Source of the DNA: Mycobacterium sp. URHD0025
GTDB taxonomy: Bacteria > Actinomycetota > Actinomycetes > Mycobacteriales > Mycobacteriaceae
Reading direction: 5' to 3'
DNA length: 64,000 nt
Assembly (NCBI RefSeq): GCF_000426065.1
Contig: NZ_AUEQ01000001.1
Coordinates: 496,001-560,000, forward strand
The translations under genes were made by a program, and so were the position numbers. The notes under the pieces were generated by a model. The model saw only the letters and a list, made by a program, of their open reading frames with translations. It ran no database searches and was not told the origin of the DNA. Shown one piece after another: positions 34,646 through 43,251 of the stretch; position 1 is the stretch's first letter; every line of letters starts with the position of its first letter.

Positions 34646-35557
34646 TCAGGGCAGCAGCTCAGTGCGCCGCTGCTCCTCCCACAACGCCATCCGGGTCCGC
34701 GCGGGTTCTCCGATCGCGTCCATCACCAGTGGAATGAGAAGTTCGGTGAGCAGGAATCCGGCCGCCATGCTCTGGTAGGTGGTACCCACGGTGCTCGACG
34801 CGGCGAGCACCACCTCGGCCTCCGGTGCGACGGGACAGGCCAGATCGTCGGTAATGAGCAGCACGGTGGCCCCGGCCCGGTGTACCCGCCGGGCCAGATC
34901 GGCCGCACTGCGCTGGTAGCGGTGGTAGTCGAACAACACCACCACGTCGTTGCGAGACAGTTCCAGCAGCGCGCCGAGATCGCTTCCGGTGGGATCGGCG
35001 AGCGCCCGCACCCCGGGCCGCAGTTGTTCGAGATGTGCGGCCAGATGCAGGGCCAACAGGTGCGAGAAGCGCCCGCCGTGCAGGTAGACGGTCCGGTTGG
35101 TGTCGGCCAGCAGTCCGACGGCACCCTCGACCGCGGATTCGGGAAGCATCGCGAGTGTCTGCGCTGCCCGGTCGTTCTGTCCGCGGGCCTGCTGTAGGAG
35201 GCGCTCGAGCAGGCCGCCGGCCGGCGGGGCATCCGGAAGTCGGGTGATCGGTCCGCTCGATCTGGTCGACAGTTCGGCCCGCAAGGTGACCTGAAGATCG
35301 GCGAAGCCCTCGTACCCCAGCGACTGCGCAAACCTAAGTACGGTCGGCGGGCTGACCTCGGCCCGCTCTGCGAGCCTGGCCGCGCTGGCCAGCCCGGCGC
35401 TCGGATAGTCGGCGAGCAATGCCCTCCCGACCCGTCGCTCGGCTTTGCTCAGCGACGGGAGGGCTGCGGTGGTGCGCGCCTCCACAGTCGACGCGGCCAC
35501 CATCGCTTCTGCAGCAGGCGTCGGTTCCGGAGGCGATTCGGGGGCCACGACGGTCAA
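34646..35557 (-). CDS. RpiR/MurR-family regulator (HTH plus SIS domain)
   Basis: This protein of about 303 residues has an N-terminal HTH_6 domain (about residues 25-100; AERRVGRALLADYP, SPPTVLRFAQSLGY) and a C-terminal SIS domain (about 135-285) that would sense a phosphorylated or sugar-like metabolite. TTG 35557 overlaps the stop of the EgtC-like gene by 4 nt, and GTG 35548 is the alternative; either keeps the helix-turn-helix intact. It is co-directional with the EgtC-like gene and divergent from the glutamine-synthetase-like operon, so it probably controls both from the shared promoter, where dyads lie at 36392-36437. Ligand unknown. Confidence 0.87.
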   Translation of the reverse strand: MTVVAPESPPEPTPAAEAMVAASTVEARTTAALPSLSKAERRVGRALLADYPSAGLASAARLAERAEVSPPTVLRFAQSLGYEGFADLQVTLRAELSTRSSGPITRLPDAPPAGGLLERLLQQARGQNDRAAQTLAMLPESAVEGAVGLLADTNRTVYLHGGRFSHLLALHLAAHLEQLRPGVRALADPTGSDLGALLELSRNDVVVLFDYHRYQRSAADLARRVHRAGATVLLITDDLACPVAPEAEVVLAASSTVGTTYQSMAAGFLLTELLIPLVMDAIGEPARTRMALWEEQRRTELLP

Positions 35558-36351
35558 TCTGCCATGACCGGCACCGAGACCATCGACAGATCGCTCATCG
35601 AGATCGCGGTGACGCTTTCCGGTGGTAGCGCCTGCCAGTCCAGATCGCCGAACCCCGTCGAACCGACGACGAGCGTGCCGTCGGCCGGCCTGGCCCATCG
35701 CAGGGCGAAGTAGTCCTCGAGGTGCTCGGTGGGCAGGTCGGCCGCGGTGATCTCCTCGACGTCCTCGGCCGGCAGATAGCTGTGGGCGTGCGCATGCACG
35801 GCGATCATCTGGCCCTCCCCGAGTACGAGGGCGTTGAGGCTGGCCTCGGGATACAGCGGCCGCAGTTGCGCCACCGCCCGACGGACCGCCTCCGCGAGAT
35901 CAGGCGCGGTGCGGCGGTGCTGACGGATGACGCCGAAATAGCGCTCACTGTCCGTGGTGCCGTGCAACGATGCCGCGACATCGCGCTCCAACAGCTCGTC
36001 GAGCAGACCGGCGGGTTTGATGGAACCGTTGTGCGCCATGGCAATTCCATCCGCCACGAACGGGTGTGAGTTCTCCGGCCGGACCGCCAGACCGTTCGTG
36101 GCCCAACGCAGGTGGACCACGCTGGCCACGGCGGCCGGCCCGGCCACCGCCGCGGCGAACGCCGGGTCGTCGAGCGCGCTGCCGGGCGACACCTCGGTGC
36201 TCGGGGCCTGTCCGGACTGCTCGATGCGGGCGACGCCCCAGCCGTCGCCGTGCACCTTGGTCAACACCACGAAATCCTTGAGCACGTGCGCCCCGACGGC
36301 GTCGCAGACGGATATCGGCTGCGCTGACACCACACCCAGCAGTCGGCACAT
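35554..36351 (-). CDS. Class II glutamine amidotransferase / EgtC-like gamma-glutamyl amidase
   Basis: This 265-residue Ntn-hydrolase has the nucleophile cysteine at position 2 (MCRLLG), exposed after methionine removal. Other family motifs are HGDGWGVA, LRWATNG, HPFVADGIAMAHNGSI and the mid-protein H-E-rich region. EgtC-type enzymes in this family hydrolyse gamma-glutamyl amide bonds rather than feeding ammonia to a synthase. It sits head to head with a glutamine-synthetase-like ligase gene, which suggests a cycle of gamma-glutamylation and deglutamylation of an amine. It is not near egtABD, so it is unlikely to be the ergothioneine enzyme itself. Confidence 0.85.
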   Translation of the reverse strand: MCRLLGVVSAQPISVCDAVGAHVLKDFVVLTKVHGDGWGVARIEQSGQAPSTEVSPGSALDDPAFAAAVAGPAAVASVVHLRWATNGLAVRPENSHPFVADGIAMAHNGSIKPAGLLDELLERDVAASLHGTTDSERYFGVIRQHRRTAPDLAEAVRRAVAQLRPLYPEASLNALVLGEGQMIAVHAHAHSYLPAEDVEEITAADLPTEHLEDYFALRWARPADGTLVVGSTGFGDLDWQALPPESVTAISMSDLSMVSVPVMAD

Positions 36352-36391
36352 GGATTCCGCCCCTCCGTCACAGGACCCTCAGTCCCCCAAA

Positions 36392-36437
36392 ATCTAACAA
36401 ATCAATCTTAGATCGACGATATTAAAGTTTCTGAAAC
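36392..36437. promoter_or_regulatory. Two dyad repeats in the divergent EgtC-like/GS-like promoter
   Basis: ATCTAA (36392-36397) and TTAGAT (36408-36413) form an inverted repeat with 10-nt spacing, and GTTTC-T-GAAAC (36427-36437) is a perfect 11-nt palindrome. Both sit in the 134-nt AT-rich gap between divergent starts. RpiR-family operators often contain TGAAA/TTTCA-like dyads, so the second is the better candidate for the adjacent regulator. Confidence 0.5.
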
Positions 36438-36485
36438 ATTCATGACATAGCGTACGCGGAGAGTTCAGTACCTCAGGAGGGACTT

Positions 36486-37805
36486 ATGCCGGCAGCCATC
36501 ACGTCACGTACCGAGGATCTGCGTGCCCGGGGCGTCGAGATCGTGGCGGGGTCACTGACCGATCTGGCCGGCGTGACCCGGGCAAAATATGTTCCGCTGC
36601 AGCGGCTTTCCGCATTCGAGAAGTCCGGCATGGGTGTATCGCCGTCGTGGAGCGTGTTCTGCGTGGACAGCGGTATCGCCTTCACTCCCGAGATCGGCGT
36701 GGTCGGCGACCTGCGGATCCGTATCGACCCCGACGACCTGCGCCTGATCGGCGATGGCGTGGCCTGGGCCCCCGCAAGCCTGTACGACCAGCACGGCAAC
36801 CCCGCGCCGCTGTGCACCCGGGCGCTGCTGGCCGGGATCGAACACAGCGCCACAGACCGCGGCCTCAGTGTGTTGGCCGGCGCGGAGCTGGAGTTCACCC
36901 TGCTCTCGGCGGGCGGTGACCACGCCAGCGCCGAACCCTGGTCGCCATACGGCATACGCACGTCGCTCGACCGCTCGGGTTTCCTGGTCGACCTCGCAGT
37001 CGCGGCCGAAAAGGCCGGGCTGGACGTCGAACAGCTACACACCGAATACGGCCATGACCAGGTCGAGGTGTCGCTGGCTCCGGCCACACCGGTGGCCGTG
37101 GCAGACGCTGTCATCCTGGCGCGGATCGTGATCGGCCGGGTGGCCGCCCGCCACGATATGAAGGTCTCGTTCTCACCGGTGCCCTTCGAGGGCGAAGCCG
37201 GTAACGGTGCGCATCTGCACCTCTCGCTCGCCGATGCCGACGGGCCGTTGCTGTCCGGCGGCCCGGGTCCGCACGGTCTGCGCGACGCCGGGCAGTCCGC
37301 GATCGCCGGAGTGCTGGACGGTCTGCCGGACCTGCTCGGGGTGTACGCCGGCTCGACCCTGTCGGCGGCCCGCCTCAAGCCCGGCAACTGGGCAGGTGCC
37401 ACCAAATGCTGGGGCCTGGAGAATCGCGAAGCGGCAGTACGTTTCATCGCGGCGACGCCGGGAAACCCGCACGGCGCCAACGTCGAACTGAAGATCATCG
37501 ACCCGAGCGCCAATCCGTACCTTGCCACCGCGGCACTACTCGGCAGTGCGTTGCGCGGGATCGACAAGACCCTGTCGTTGCCGGCCGAGGTCACCGACGA
37601 CCCGGCCGCCACCTCATCGCAACCACTGCCGGCCGACCACCGCGAGGTGATCGACATGCTGGAGTCCTCGGCGCCGGCCGCGGATCTGCTGACACCGGCA
37701 GTCATCGACGGGCTCGTCGCCGTCCGCCGGCACGAGCTCACCACCTATGGCGACCGCCCGCTCGCCCAGACCTGCCAGGCGTTGCGCCTGGCGTGGAGTT
37801 GCTGA
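36486..37805 (+). CDS. Glutamine synthetase family protein (gamma-glutamyl-amine ligase-like)
   Basis: This 439-residue protein of the glutamine synthetase fold shows the metal-binding EYGHDQVEV segment, AGNGAHLHLSL (the ammonium/ATP site histidines), the KPGNWAGATKCWGLENREAAVR arginine loop and a late NVELKIIDPSANPY. It is shorter than GlnA-I and lacks an obvious adenylylation tyrosine loop. That suits the gamma-glutamylpolyamine/ethanolamine synthetase group, which ligates glutamate to an amine. AGGAGGG precedes the ATG. It leads an operon with an amino-acid permease, an aminotransferase, an amidohydrolase and a decarboxylase, which supports a catabolic role. Confidence 0.85.
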   Translation: MPAAITSRTEDLRARGVEIVAGSLTDLAGVTRAKYVPLQRLSAFEKSGMGVSPSWSVFCVDSGIAFTPEIGVVGDLRIRIDPDDLRLIGDGVAWAPASLYDQHGNPAPLCTRALLAGIEHSATDRGLSVLAGAELEFTLLSAGGDHASAEPWSPYGIRTSLDRSGFLVDLAVAAEKAGLDVEQLHTEYGHDQVEVSLAPATPVAVADAVILARIVIGRVAARHDMKVSFSPVPFEGEAGNGAHLHLSLADADGPLLSGGPGPHGLRDAGQSAIAGVLDGLPDLLGVYAGSTLSAARLKPGNWAGATKCWGLENREAAVRFIAATPGNPHGANVELKIIDPSANPYLATAALLGSALRGIDKTLSLPAEVTDDPAATSSQPLPADHREVIDMLESSAPAADLLTPAVIDGLVAVRRHELTTYGDRPLAQTCQALRLAWSC

Positions 37806-37831
37806 CCGCTCATTCCCCGAAGGGAGCATCG

Positions 37832-39325
37832 ATGACAACCAGTGCCGCTGGCGACCCCGATCAACTACCCCACCGACGCCTACCGTTCTGGGTGGCGCTG
37901 GCGTTGTCGGTCGCGACGGTCGGTCCCACCCTGGCGATGTCCGGGAACGGGCAGGGCCTGATCGCCACTGTGGGTAAGGCACTCCCGCTGGTCTTTCTGA
38001 TCGGCCTGGTCGGCGTCTCGCTGGTCGGTTACAGCTTCGTCCGGCTCACCCGCCATCTCAACCACGCCGGTTCCGCCTACGCGCTGGTCGGCGGCACCGT
38101 GGGGCCACGCGCCGGGTTCTTCTCCGGCTTCGCGATGCTGGGCGCCTATGTCGGGTTCTCGATCGGAACCCTCGCGCTGACAGCGGCTTTCACCAACGCG
38201 TTCATCGCCCAACTGCAACCGGGGAACGACAATCCCTACCAGGTGCCGTGGTTGGTCATCGTGGTGATCGGCGCTGCCATCTCGTTCGCACTGGCGGGTC
38301 GCGACATCAAGGTACTGGCCAAGATCCTGCTCGGCATCGAAGGCATCGGCATCGTCGCGATGATCGTGCTGGTCGTCGCGATCTTCGCGAAAGGCGGCGC
38401 CCCGACCACGGGATTCGACTTCAGCGTGTTCTCCTTCTCCGGCAGTGGCGTATCGCCGTCGGCGGTGCTCAGCGGTGTGGTGGCAGCGTTCCTGTCCTGG
38501 GCCGGATTCGAGGCCTGCGCATCGATGGGCGAGGAGACCGACAACCCAGGGCGCAACATTCCTCGGGCGCTGGGCGGAACATTGATGCTCACCGGCGTGC
38601 TGTTCGTCGTCGTGATGTTCGCCCAGGTGATCGGCTTCGGCACCGACGAGGCCGGCCTGGCCGCCTTCCAAAGTTCAGGAAACACGTTGGGAGACTTGGG
38701 CAGCAGCTACGTCGGCCAGTGGTTCTCCCTCCTCATCATCTTCACCGCCACCGTCGCGGCGTTCGGCTGCCACATGGCGACCGCGGCGACCTCGGGCCGC
38801 ATGCTGTTCGCGTTCGGCCGGGACGGCTTCGGCCCGAAGTCATTGGCGCACATCCACGAGGCGACCGGCGGTCCGCGCCGCGCCACGTGGCTCGTGGTCG
38901 CACTGGCCCTCGTCGTCGACGTGATCTGCGGCCTGCTCGACTGGCCCGACATGGGCACCGGCAACGACGCGATCGACACGTACTTCCTGTTCGCGGTGGC
39001 GGGTTCGGTGTGTCTCATGGTGTGCTACCTGCTGGTCGAGATCGCGGCGGCGTGGTTCGTGGGCGCGCCCAAGTTCGTCGGGGTACACGGTGGACAGGGC
39101 AAAGTACTGGGGCTCACCCTGCCGCTGGTGGGCGCCGTGGTGATCGCCGTGGTGCTCTGGTTCAACATCAAGGACGCCGAAACCTGGACTGCCGCACCAT
39201 TGTTGGGCCTGTACTGGTGCGCGGTCGGTCTGGTGATCGCACTGGCCGCCTCGGGTATCGCCAAACGGGTCGGTGAATCGCTGACTGCCGAGCTGGCGCT
39301 GACACCCCCTGTGGAGGTCCGGTGA
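37832..39325 (+). CDS. APC-family amino acid/amine permease
   Basis: This 497-residue integral membrane protein has about 12 helices and belongs to the APC superfamily. The unwound TM1 motif GPTLAMSGNGQG (about residue 35) and the conserved LSWAGFEACASMGEETDNPGR of TM6/loop support this. It likely imports the amine, amino acid or polyamine used by the operon. AAGGGAG lies before ATG 37832. The stop overlaps the aminotransferase start (GTGA). Substrate cannot be read from sequence. Confidence 0.9.
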   Translation: MTTSAAGDPDQLPHRRLPFWVALALSVATVGPTLAMSGNGQGLIATVGKALPLVFLIGLVGVSLVGYSFVRLTRHLNHAGSAYALVGGTVGPRAGFFSGFAMLGAYVGFSIGTLALTAAFTNAFIAQLQPGNDNPYQVPWLVIVVIGAAISFALAGRDIKVLAKILLGIEGIGIVAMIVLVVAIFAKGGAPTTGFDFSVFSFSGSGVSPSAVLSGVVAAFLSWAGFEACASMGEETDNPGRNIPRALGGTLMLTGVLFVVVMFAQVIGFGTDEAGLAAFQSSGNTLGDLGSSYVGQWFSLLIIFTATVAAFGCHMATAATSGRMLFAFGRDGFGPKSLAHIHEATGGPRRATWLVVALALVVDVICGLLDWPDMGTGNDAIDTYFLFAVAGSVCLMVCYLLVEIAAAWFVGAPKFVGVHGGQGKVLGLTLPLVGAVVIAVVLWFNIKDAETWTAAPLLGLYWCAVGLVIALAASGIAKRVGESLTAELALTPPVEVR

Positions 39326-40617
39326 GCACGCTCTACGCCCGCGACGAAGCCGCCATCGCCGGGATCGAGAAATTACGGTTCTTTCCGCTGGAAGTGGTCT
39401 CGGGCAGCGGCTGCACACTGGTCACCCCCGACGGGCGGGAGTTGCTCGACCTGTCCGCGACCTGGACCGCATCAGGCCTCGGCCACGGGCATCCGGCTGT
39501 CGCCGAGGCCGTCAGCCGGGCGATCCGCAGCGCGCCCGGGGCAGGCGGGCTCTCGGCCGTACACCCCGATTCGGTGGGGTTGGCCGAAGACCTGCTGGCC
39601 CTTGTTCCCGGATCGGGTGACCGCCGGGTCTACCTCGGCCATGCCGGTTCCGACGCCAACGATGTCGCGCTGCGCGCCTGCCGTCATGCCACCGGACGGC
39701 GCACCGTGCTGGCGTTCGAGCACAGCTATCACGGCGGCGTCGGTGTCGCGATGGGCGTGTCCGGAGTACACGTCGACGCCGGCAGCCCACCGGACCCCGA
39801 CGCGGTTTTCCTGCCGTACCCCAACCCTTTTCGGCCGTCTGCCGGCGATGTCGGCGTCGACGTGGCCGCCTGCCTCGAACTGGCCGATCAGCATCTGGGC
39901 ACCGGAACGATCGCGTGCCTGATCGTCGAACCGATCCTGTCCGACGGCGGCCTCGTCGTCCCGCCCGACGGATTCCTGGCGCAATTGCACCAGCTGTGTC
40001 GCCGCCATGGTGTGCCGATGATCTGCGACGAGGTCAAGATGGGACTCGGCCGCCCCGGCACCATGCACGCGTTCGAGCATGACGGCGTGGTGCCCGACAT
40101 CGTCACCTTCGGCAAGGTGCTGGGCGGCGGCCTGCCGCTGTCGGCGGCGGTCGGACCGGCAGAACTGCTCGACGAACCGGCGGCCTCGGCCCTGCTGACC
40201 ACCGCGGGCAATCCGGTCTGCACCGCCGCGGGCCGTGCCGTGCTGGCGACGATCGTCGGCGAACAACTGCCCGAGCGGGCTGCGAAAGTCGGTGCCGTGC
40301 TGCGTGATGCGCTGCGGGCGTTGGACGCGGAACAGATCGGCGACGTACGCGGGCGCGGGCTGGCGATCGGTCTGGAGCTGGTCGATCCGGCAACCGGCGA
40401 GCCCGATCCGCGCACCGCGGCACAGGTGAGCTACCGGGCGTGGGAGCTCGGTGCGGTGGTGTACTACGTCGGCGGCAACGTTCTGGAGATCACCCCGCCA
40501 TTGGTGCTGTCCGAGGAGCAAGCCGCCCGCGCCGCAGAAATTCTGGGCGCGGCGATCGCCGACACCGCCGCAGGAAAAGTCGATGAGAAGGAGGTCGCAC
40601 GTTATGCCGGATGGTGA
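39322..40617 (+). CDS. Class III PLP-dependent aminotransferase
   Basis: This 431-residue fold-type I PLP enzyme belongs to aminotransferase class III (omega-aminotransferase). The cofactor aspartate lies in CDEVKMGLGR, the catalytic lysine in FGKVLGGGLPLS, and HSYHGGVGVAMG is the PLP-phosphate segment. Enzymes of this class transfer the terminal amine of omega-amino acids, polyamines or 4-aminobutyrate, producing an aldehyde. The GTG start overlaps the permease stop. Its end overlaps the amidohydrolase start by 14 nt. In this operon it would act on the amine product of the decarboxylase or on its glutamylated form; that order is inference. Confidence 0.9.
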   Translation: MSTLYARDEAAIAGIEKLRFFPLEVVSGSGCTLVTPDGRELLDLSATWTASGLGHGHPAVAEAVSRAIRSAPGAGGLSAVHPDSVGLAEDLLALVPGSGDRRVYLGHAGSDANDVALRACRHATGRRTVLAFEHSYHGGVGVAMGVSGVHVDAGSPPDPDAVFLPYPNPFRPSAGDVGVDVAACLELADQHLGTGTIACLIVEPILSDGGLVVPPDGFLAQLHQLCRRHGVPMICDEVKMGLGRPGTMHAFEHDGVVPDIVTFGKVLGGGLPLSAAVGPAELLDEPAASALLTTAGNPVCTAAGRAVLATIVGEQLPERAAKVGAVLRDALRALDAEQIGDVRGRGLAIGLELVDPATGEPDPRTAAQVSYRAWELGAVVYYVGGNVLEITPPLVLSEEQAARAAEILGAAIADTAAGKVDEKEVARYAGW

Positions 40618-41788
40618 CGTCACCGGCCCGACGATCGACGTGTTCGACGGAGTGCACGACGCGGTACCCGAAGCGCTCGCCGAGCATCTGCGCACCGTCA
40701 GGTTGATCGACCATCATGTGCACGGGACGTTCGACAAACTCGTCGACCGGGCCGGCTTCGAGGCCGCGATCAACGAGGGGTCCACCGACCCGATACCTGA
40801 TTTCATGACGCAGTTCGACTCACCGCTCGGCTTGTCGATCCGGCGTTGGTGCGCACCGGTTCTGGGGCTGCCCGCCCGCGCCGGCGCCGACGAGTACTGG
40901 AACCGCCGCAGCGACCACACTCCGGACGAGTTGGCCGCACTCATGTTGCCGCTGGCCGGCGTCGACCGCTGGATCGTCGACACCGGATTCCAGGGTGATC
41001 TGATCACCACGCCGCAGCGCCTCACCGAACTCAGCGGCCGGCCGTCGTCGGAGATCCTGCGACTGGAGCAGCTGGCCCAGAACCTTCTGGAGTCCGGCAC
41101 CAGCCCCGAGGCGTTCCCCGACACCTTCCGGGCGGCGCTGTCGGAGGCCGCAGCCTCACCGGAAACCGTGGGCACCAAGACCATTGCGGCCTATCGCACG
41201 TCATTCGACATCGACTGGTCCCGGCCCACCGATCAACTGGTGATCGAGCACGCCCGGGAGCTCGCGGCGCGGGATTCGCGACGGGTGGACAGCCCGGTGC
41301 TGATCGCGTTCGGGGTACACGAAGCCGCCGACCACGGGCTGCCCATTCAGGTGCACGTCGGGTTCGGCGACCGAGATCTCGACCTGCACCGCACGGACCC
41401 GATGTTGTTGCTGCCCTTGCTGCGCACCATGGCGCCGGTCCCGGTGCTGCTGCTGCACTGCTACCCGTTCCACCGCCAGGCCGGTTATCTGGCCCAGGCC
41501 TTCGACCACGTGAATTTCGATGTGGGCCTTGCCATCAACTACCTGGGGGCACGATCGGGCGCCGTCGTCGCCGAGGCGCTGGAGACGGCGCCGTTCGCCA
41601 AACAGCTGTATTCGTCGGACGCGTTCGGCCCACCCGAACTACACCTGCTGGGGTCGGTGTTGTGGCGGCGCACGATGGGCCTGACGCTCGGCGAGTGGGT
41701 GCGCACCGGGGACTGCAGCGAGTCCGACGCGATCCGCATCGTCGACATGATCGCCGTACACAACGCCAATCGGGTCTACCCGCTGTGA
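40604..41788 (+). CDS. FluG N-terminal-like amidohydrolase
   Basis: This 394-residue metal-dependent TIM-barrel amidohydrolase has the N-terminal metal motif DHHVHGTFD (HxH, about residues 36-38). Later metal-ligand histidines appear in LPIQVHVGFG and LLHCYPF, and the terminal aspartate in YSSDAF. This amidohydrolase branch is fused to a glutamine synthetase domain in fungal FluG; here the two are separate genes of one operon. It would hydrolyse an amide or lactam of the pathway. GAAGGAGGT precedes ATG 40604, fixing the start despite the overlap with the aminotransferase gene. Confidence 0.85.
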   Translation: MPDGDVTGPTIDVFDGVHDAVPEALAEHLRTVRLIDHHVHGTFDKLVDRAGFEAAINEGSTDPIPDFMTQFDSPLGLSIRRWCAPVLGLPARAGADEYWNRRSDHTPDELAALMLPLAGVDRWIVDTGFQGDLITTPQRLTELSGRPSSEILRLEQLAQNLLESGTSPEAFPDTFRAALSEAAASPETVGTKTIAAYRTSFDIDWSRPTDQLVIEHARELAARDSRRVDSPVLIAFGVHEAADHGLPIQVHVGFGDRDLDLHRTDPMLLLPLLRTMAPVPVLLLHCYPFHRQAGYLAQAFDHVNFDVGLAINYLGARSGAVVAEALETAPFAKQLYSSDAFGPPELHLLGSVLWRRTMGLTLGEWVRTGDCSESDAIRIVDMIAVHNANRVYPL

Positions 41789-43248
41789 ACCATGACGGCG
41801 CACCGCTTCTGGAGGCGCTGCGCTCCTTCGTCGAACGTGACCAGGCACCGTTCTACAGTCCCGGCCACAAAGGCGGGCGCACGCTCGACCCCTGGCTGCG
41901 CGATCACCTCGCCGCCGTCGACCTCAACAACCTGCCCGACACCGACACCCTGCACTGTCCCGAAGGCCCGATCCTGGCTGCCGAAAAGTTGATCGCCGAT
42001 GCGTGGGGCGTCGGTCAGAGCTTCATCCTGGTACAGGGATCGACCACCGGAAACATCGCGGTGGCACTCTCGGCGCTGCGGCCCGGGGAACCCGTGCTGG
42101 TGCAGCGCAACGCGCACAAGTCCGTGCTCGCCGGGCTGGTGCAGGTCGGGGCACGGCCCATCTGGCTCGAACCCCGATGGGATCCACGCTTCGGGATCGC
42201 GCACGGACTGGACGCCGACGTGGTCGAAAAGGCCTTGGCCGCAAACCAAGCCGAAGCCCTGTGGGTACTTCATCCCACCTACTACGGCACCACCGCCGAC
42301 ATCGCTGCGCTGGCCGACGTGTGCCGGCGCACCGGCACCCGACTGCTGGTCGACGGCGCGCACTCTCCCCATTTCGCGTTCCACCCGGAGCTGCCATTGC
42401 CCGCCGAACGGGCCGGTGCGGTGGCCACCGTGCAATCGGTCCACAAGGTCTTGTCAGGCCTCAGCCAGGCCGCCGTCCTGCACATCGATCCGGAGGCACT
42501 GGATCCGGTGACGGTGCGGCGGTCCCTGCAGCTCATCCAGACCACGAGTCCGCATTTCGCGATCATGGCCTCGATCGACCTGGCCCGCAGACAGATGATG
42601 GACCGGGGACACGAACTCCTCAGTGCTGCCCTGGACCGGGCTCGCCGGGTGGCGGACAGGCTGGAAACCGTCAAGGGCCTGCAGGTGTTGCGACCTACGG
42701 AATCCACCGGAGCCGGGACCGGATTCCATCGACTCGACGAGACCAAGCTGTTGATCGGAACACGAGACCTGGCTGTCGATGCCCGCGCCATCGTCGCTCG
42801 CCTCAACAAGGTGCATGGCGTACAGCCCGAACTCAGCGGCGCCGGACACGTGTTGTGCATCAGCACCATCGGCAACACCGATGCCGACATGGACCGGCTG
42901 GCCCGGGGATTCGCGGAGGTGGCCGCGTGGGCCGGGACTGCGGGGGCCGGCGCCGACCCCAACGATGAGGATGAGGATCTCATCGCCGATCTGCTCGCAC
43001 ACCGCGCCCAGGCCGTGCTGACGCCGAGGGAGGCGTTCTTCGCCGACACCGAGATGGTGCCGCTGGAGCAGGCCACCAACCGCGTCGCGGCCGAGGCCAT
43101 CACGCCCTATCCGCCGGGCATTCCCCTGGTGATGCCGGGTGAAAGGCTCACCGCCGACGTCATCGCGCTGTTGCGGGCACTCCGTGCGGCCGGTAACCCG
43201 ATCAGCGCGTCGGACCCTGGACTCGGCGTCGTGACCGCGGTGCGGTGA
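41785..43248 (+). CDS. Orn/Lys/Arg-type PLP decarboxylase
   Basis: This 487-residue decarboxylase has the fold-type I major domain of the ornithine/lysine/arginine decarboxylase family. YSPGHKGG opens the protein, GSTTGN binds the PLP phosphate, VDGAHSPHF carries the PLP-pairing aspartate, and SVHKVLSGL the Schiff-base lysine. A C-terminal small domain spans about residues 370-480. It lacks the N-terminal wing domain of large inducible enterobacterial decarboxylases. GTG 41785 overlaps the amidohydrolase stop. It probably decarboxylates a basic amino acid to a di- or polyamine. As the last gene of the operon it links amino acid and amine metabolism. Confidence 0.9.
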   Translation: MNHDGAPLLEALRSFVERDQAPFYSPGHKGGRTLDPWLRDHLAAVDLNNLPDTDTLHCPEGPILAAEKLIADAWGVGQSFILVQGSTTGNIAVALSALRPGEPVLVQRNAHKSVLAGLVQVGARPIWLEPRWDPRFGIAHGLDADVVEKALAANQAEALWVLHPTYYGTTADIAALADVCRRTGTRLLVDGAHSPHFAFHPELPLPAERAGAVATVQSVHKVLSGLSQAAVLHIDPEALDPVTVRRSLQLIQTTSPHFAIMASIDLARRQMMDRGHELLSAALDRARRVADRLETVKGLQVLRPTESTGAGTGFHRLDETKLLIGTRDLAVDARAIVARLNKVHGVQPELSGAGHVLCISTIGNTDADMDRLARGFAEVAAWAGTAGAGADPNDEDEDLIADLLAHRAQAVLTPREAFFADTEMVPLEQATNRVAAEAITPYPPGIPLVMPGERLTADVIALLRALRAAGNPISASDPGLGVVTAVR

Positions 43249-43251
43249 CGA

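Noticed and set aside
35554..36351. EgtC of the ergothioneine pathway
   Set aside because: EgtA, EgtB and EgtD genes are absent beside it and the neighbours concern amine catabolism, so it is called EgtC-like only.
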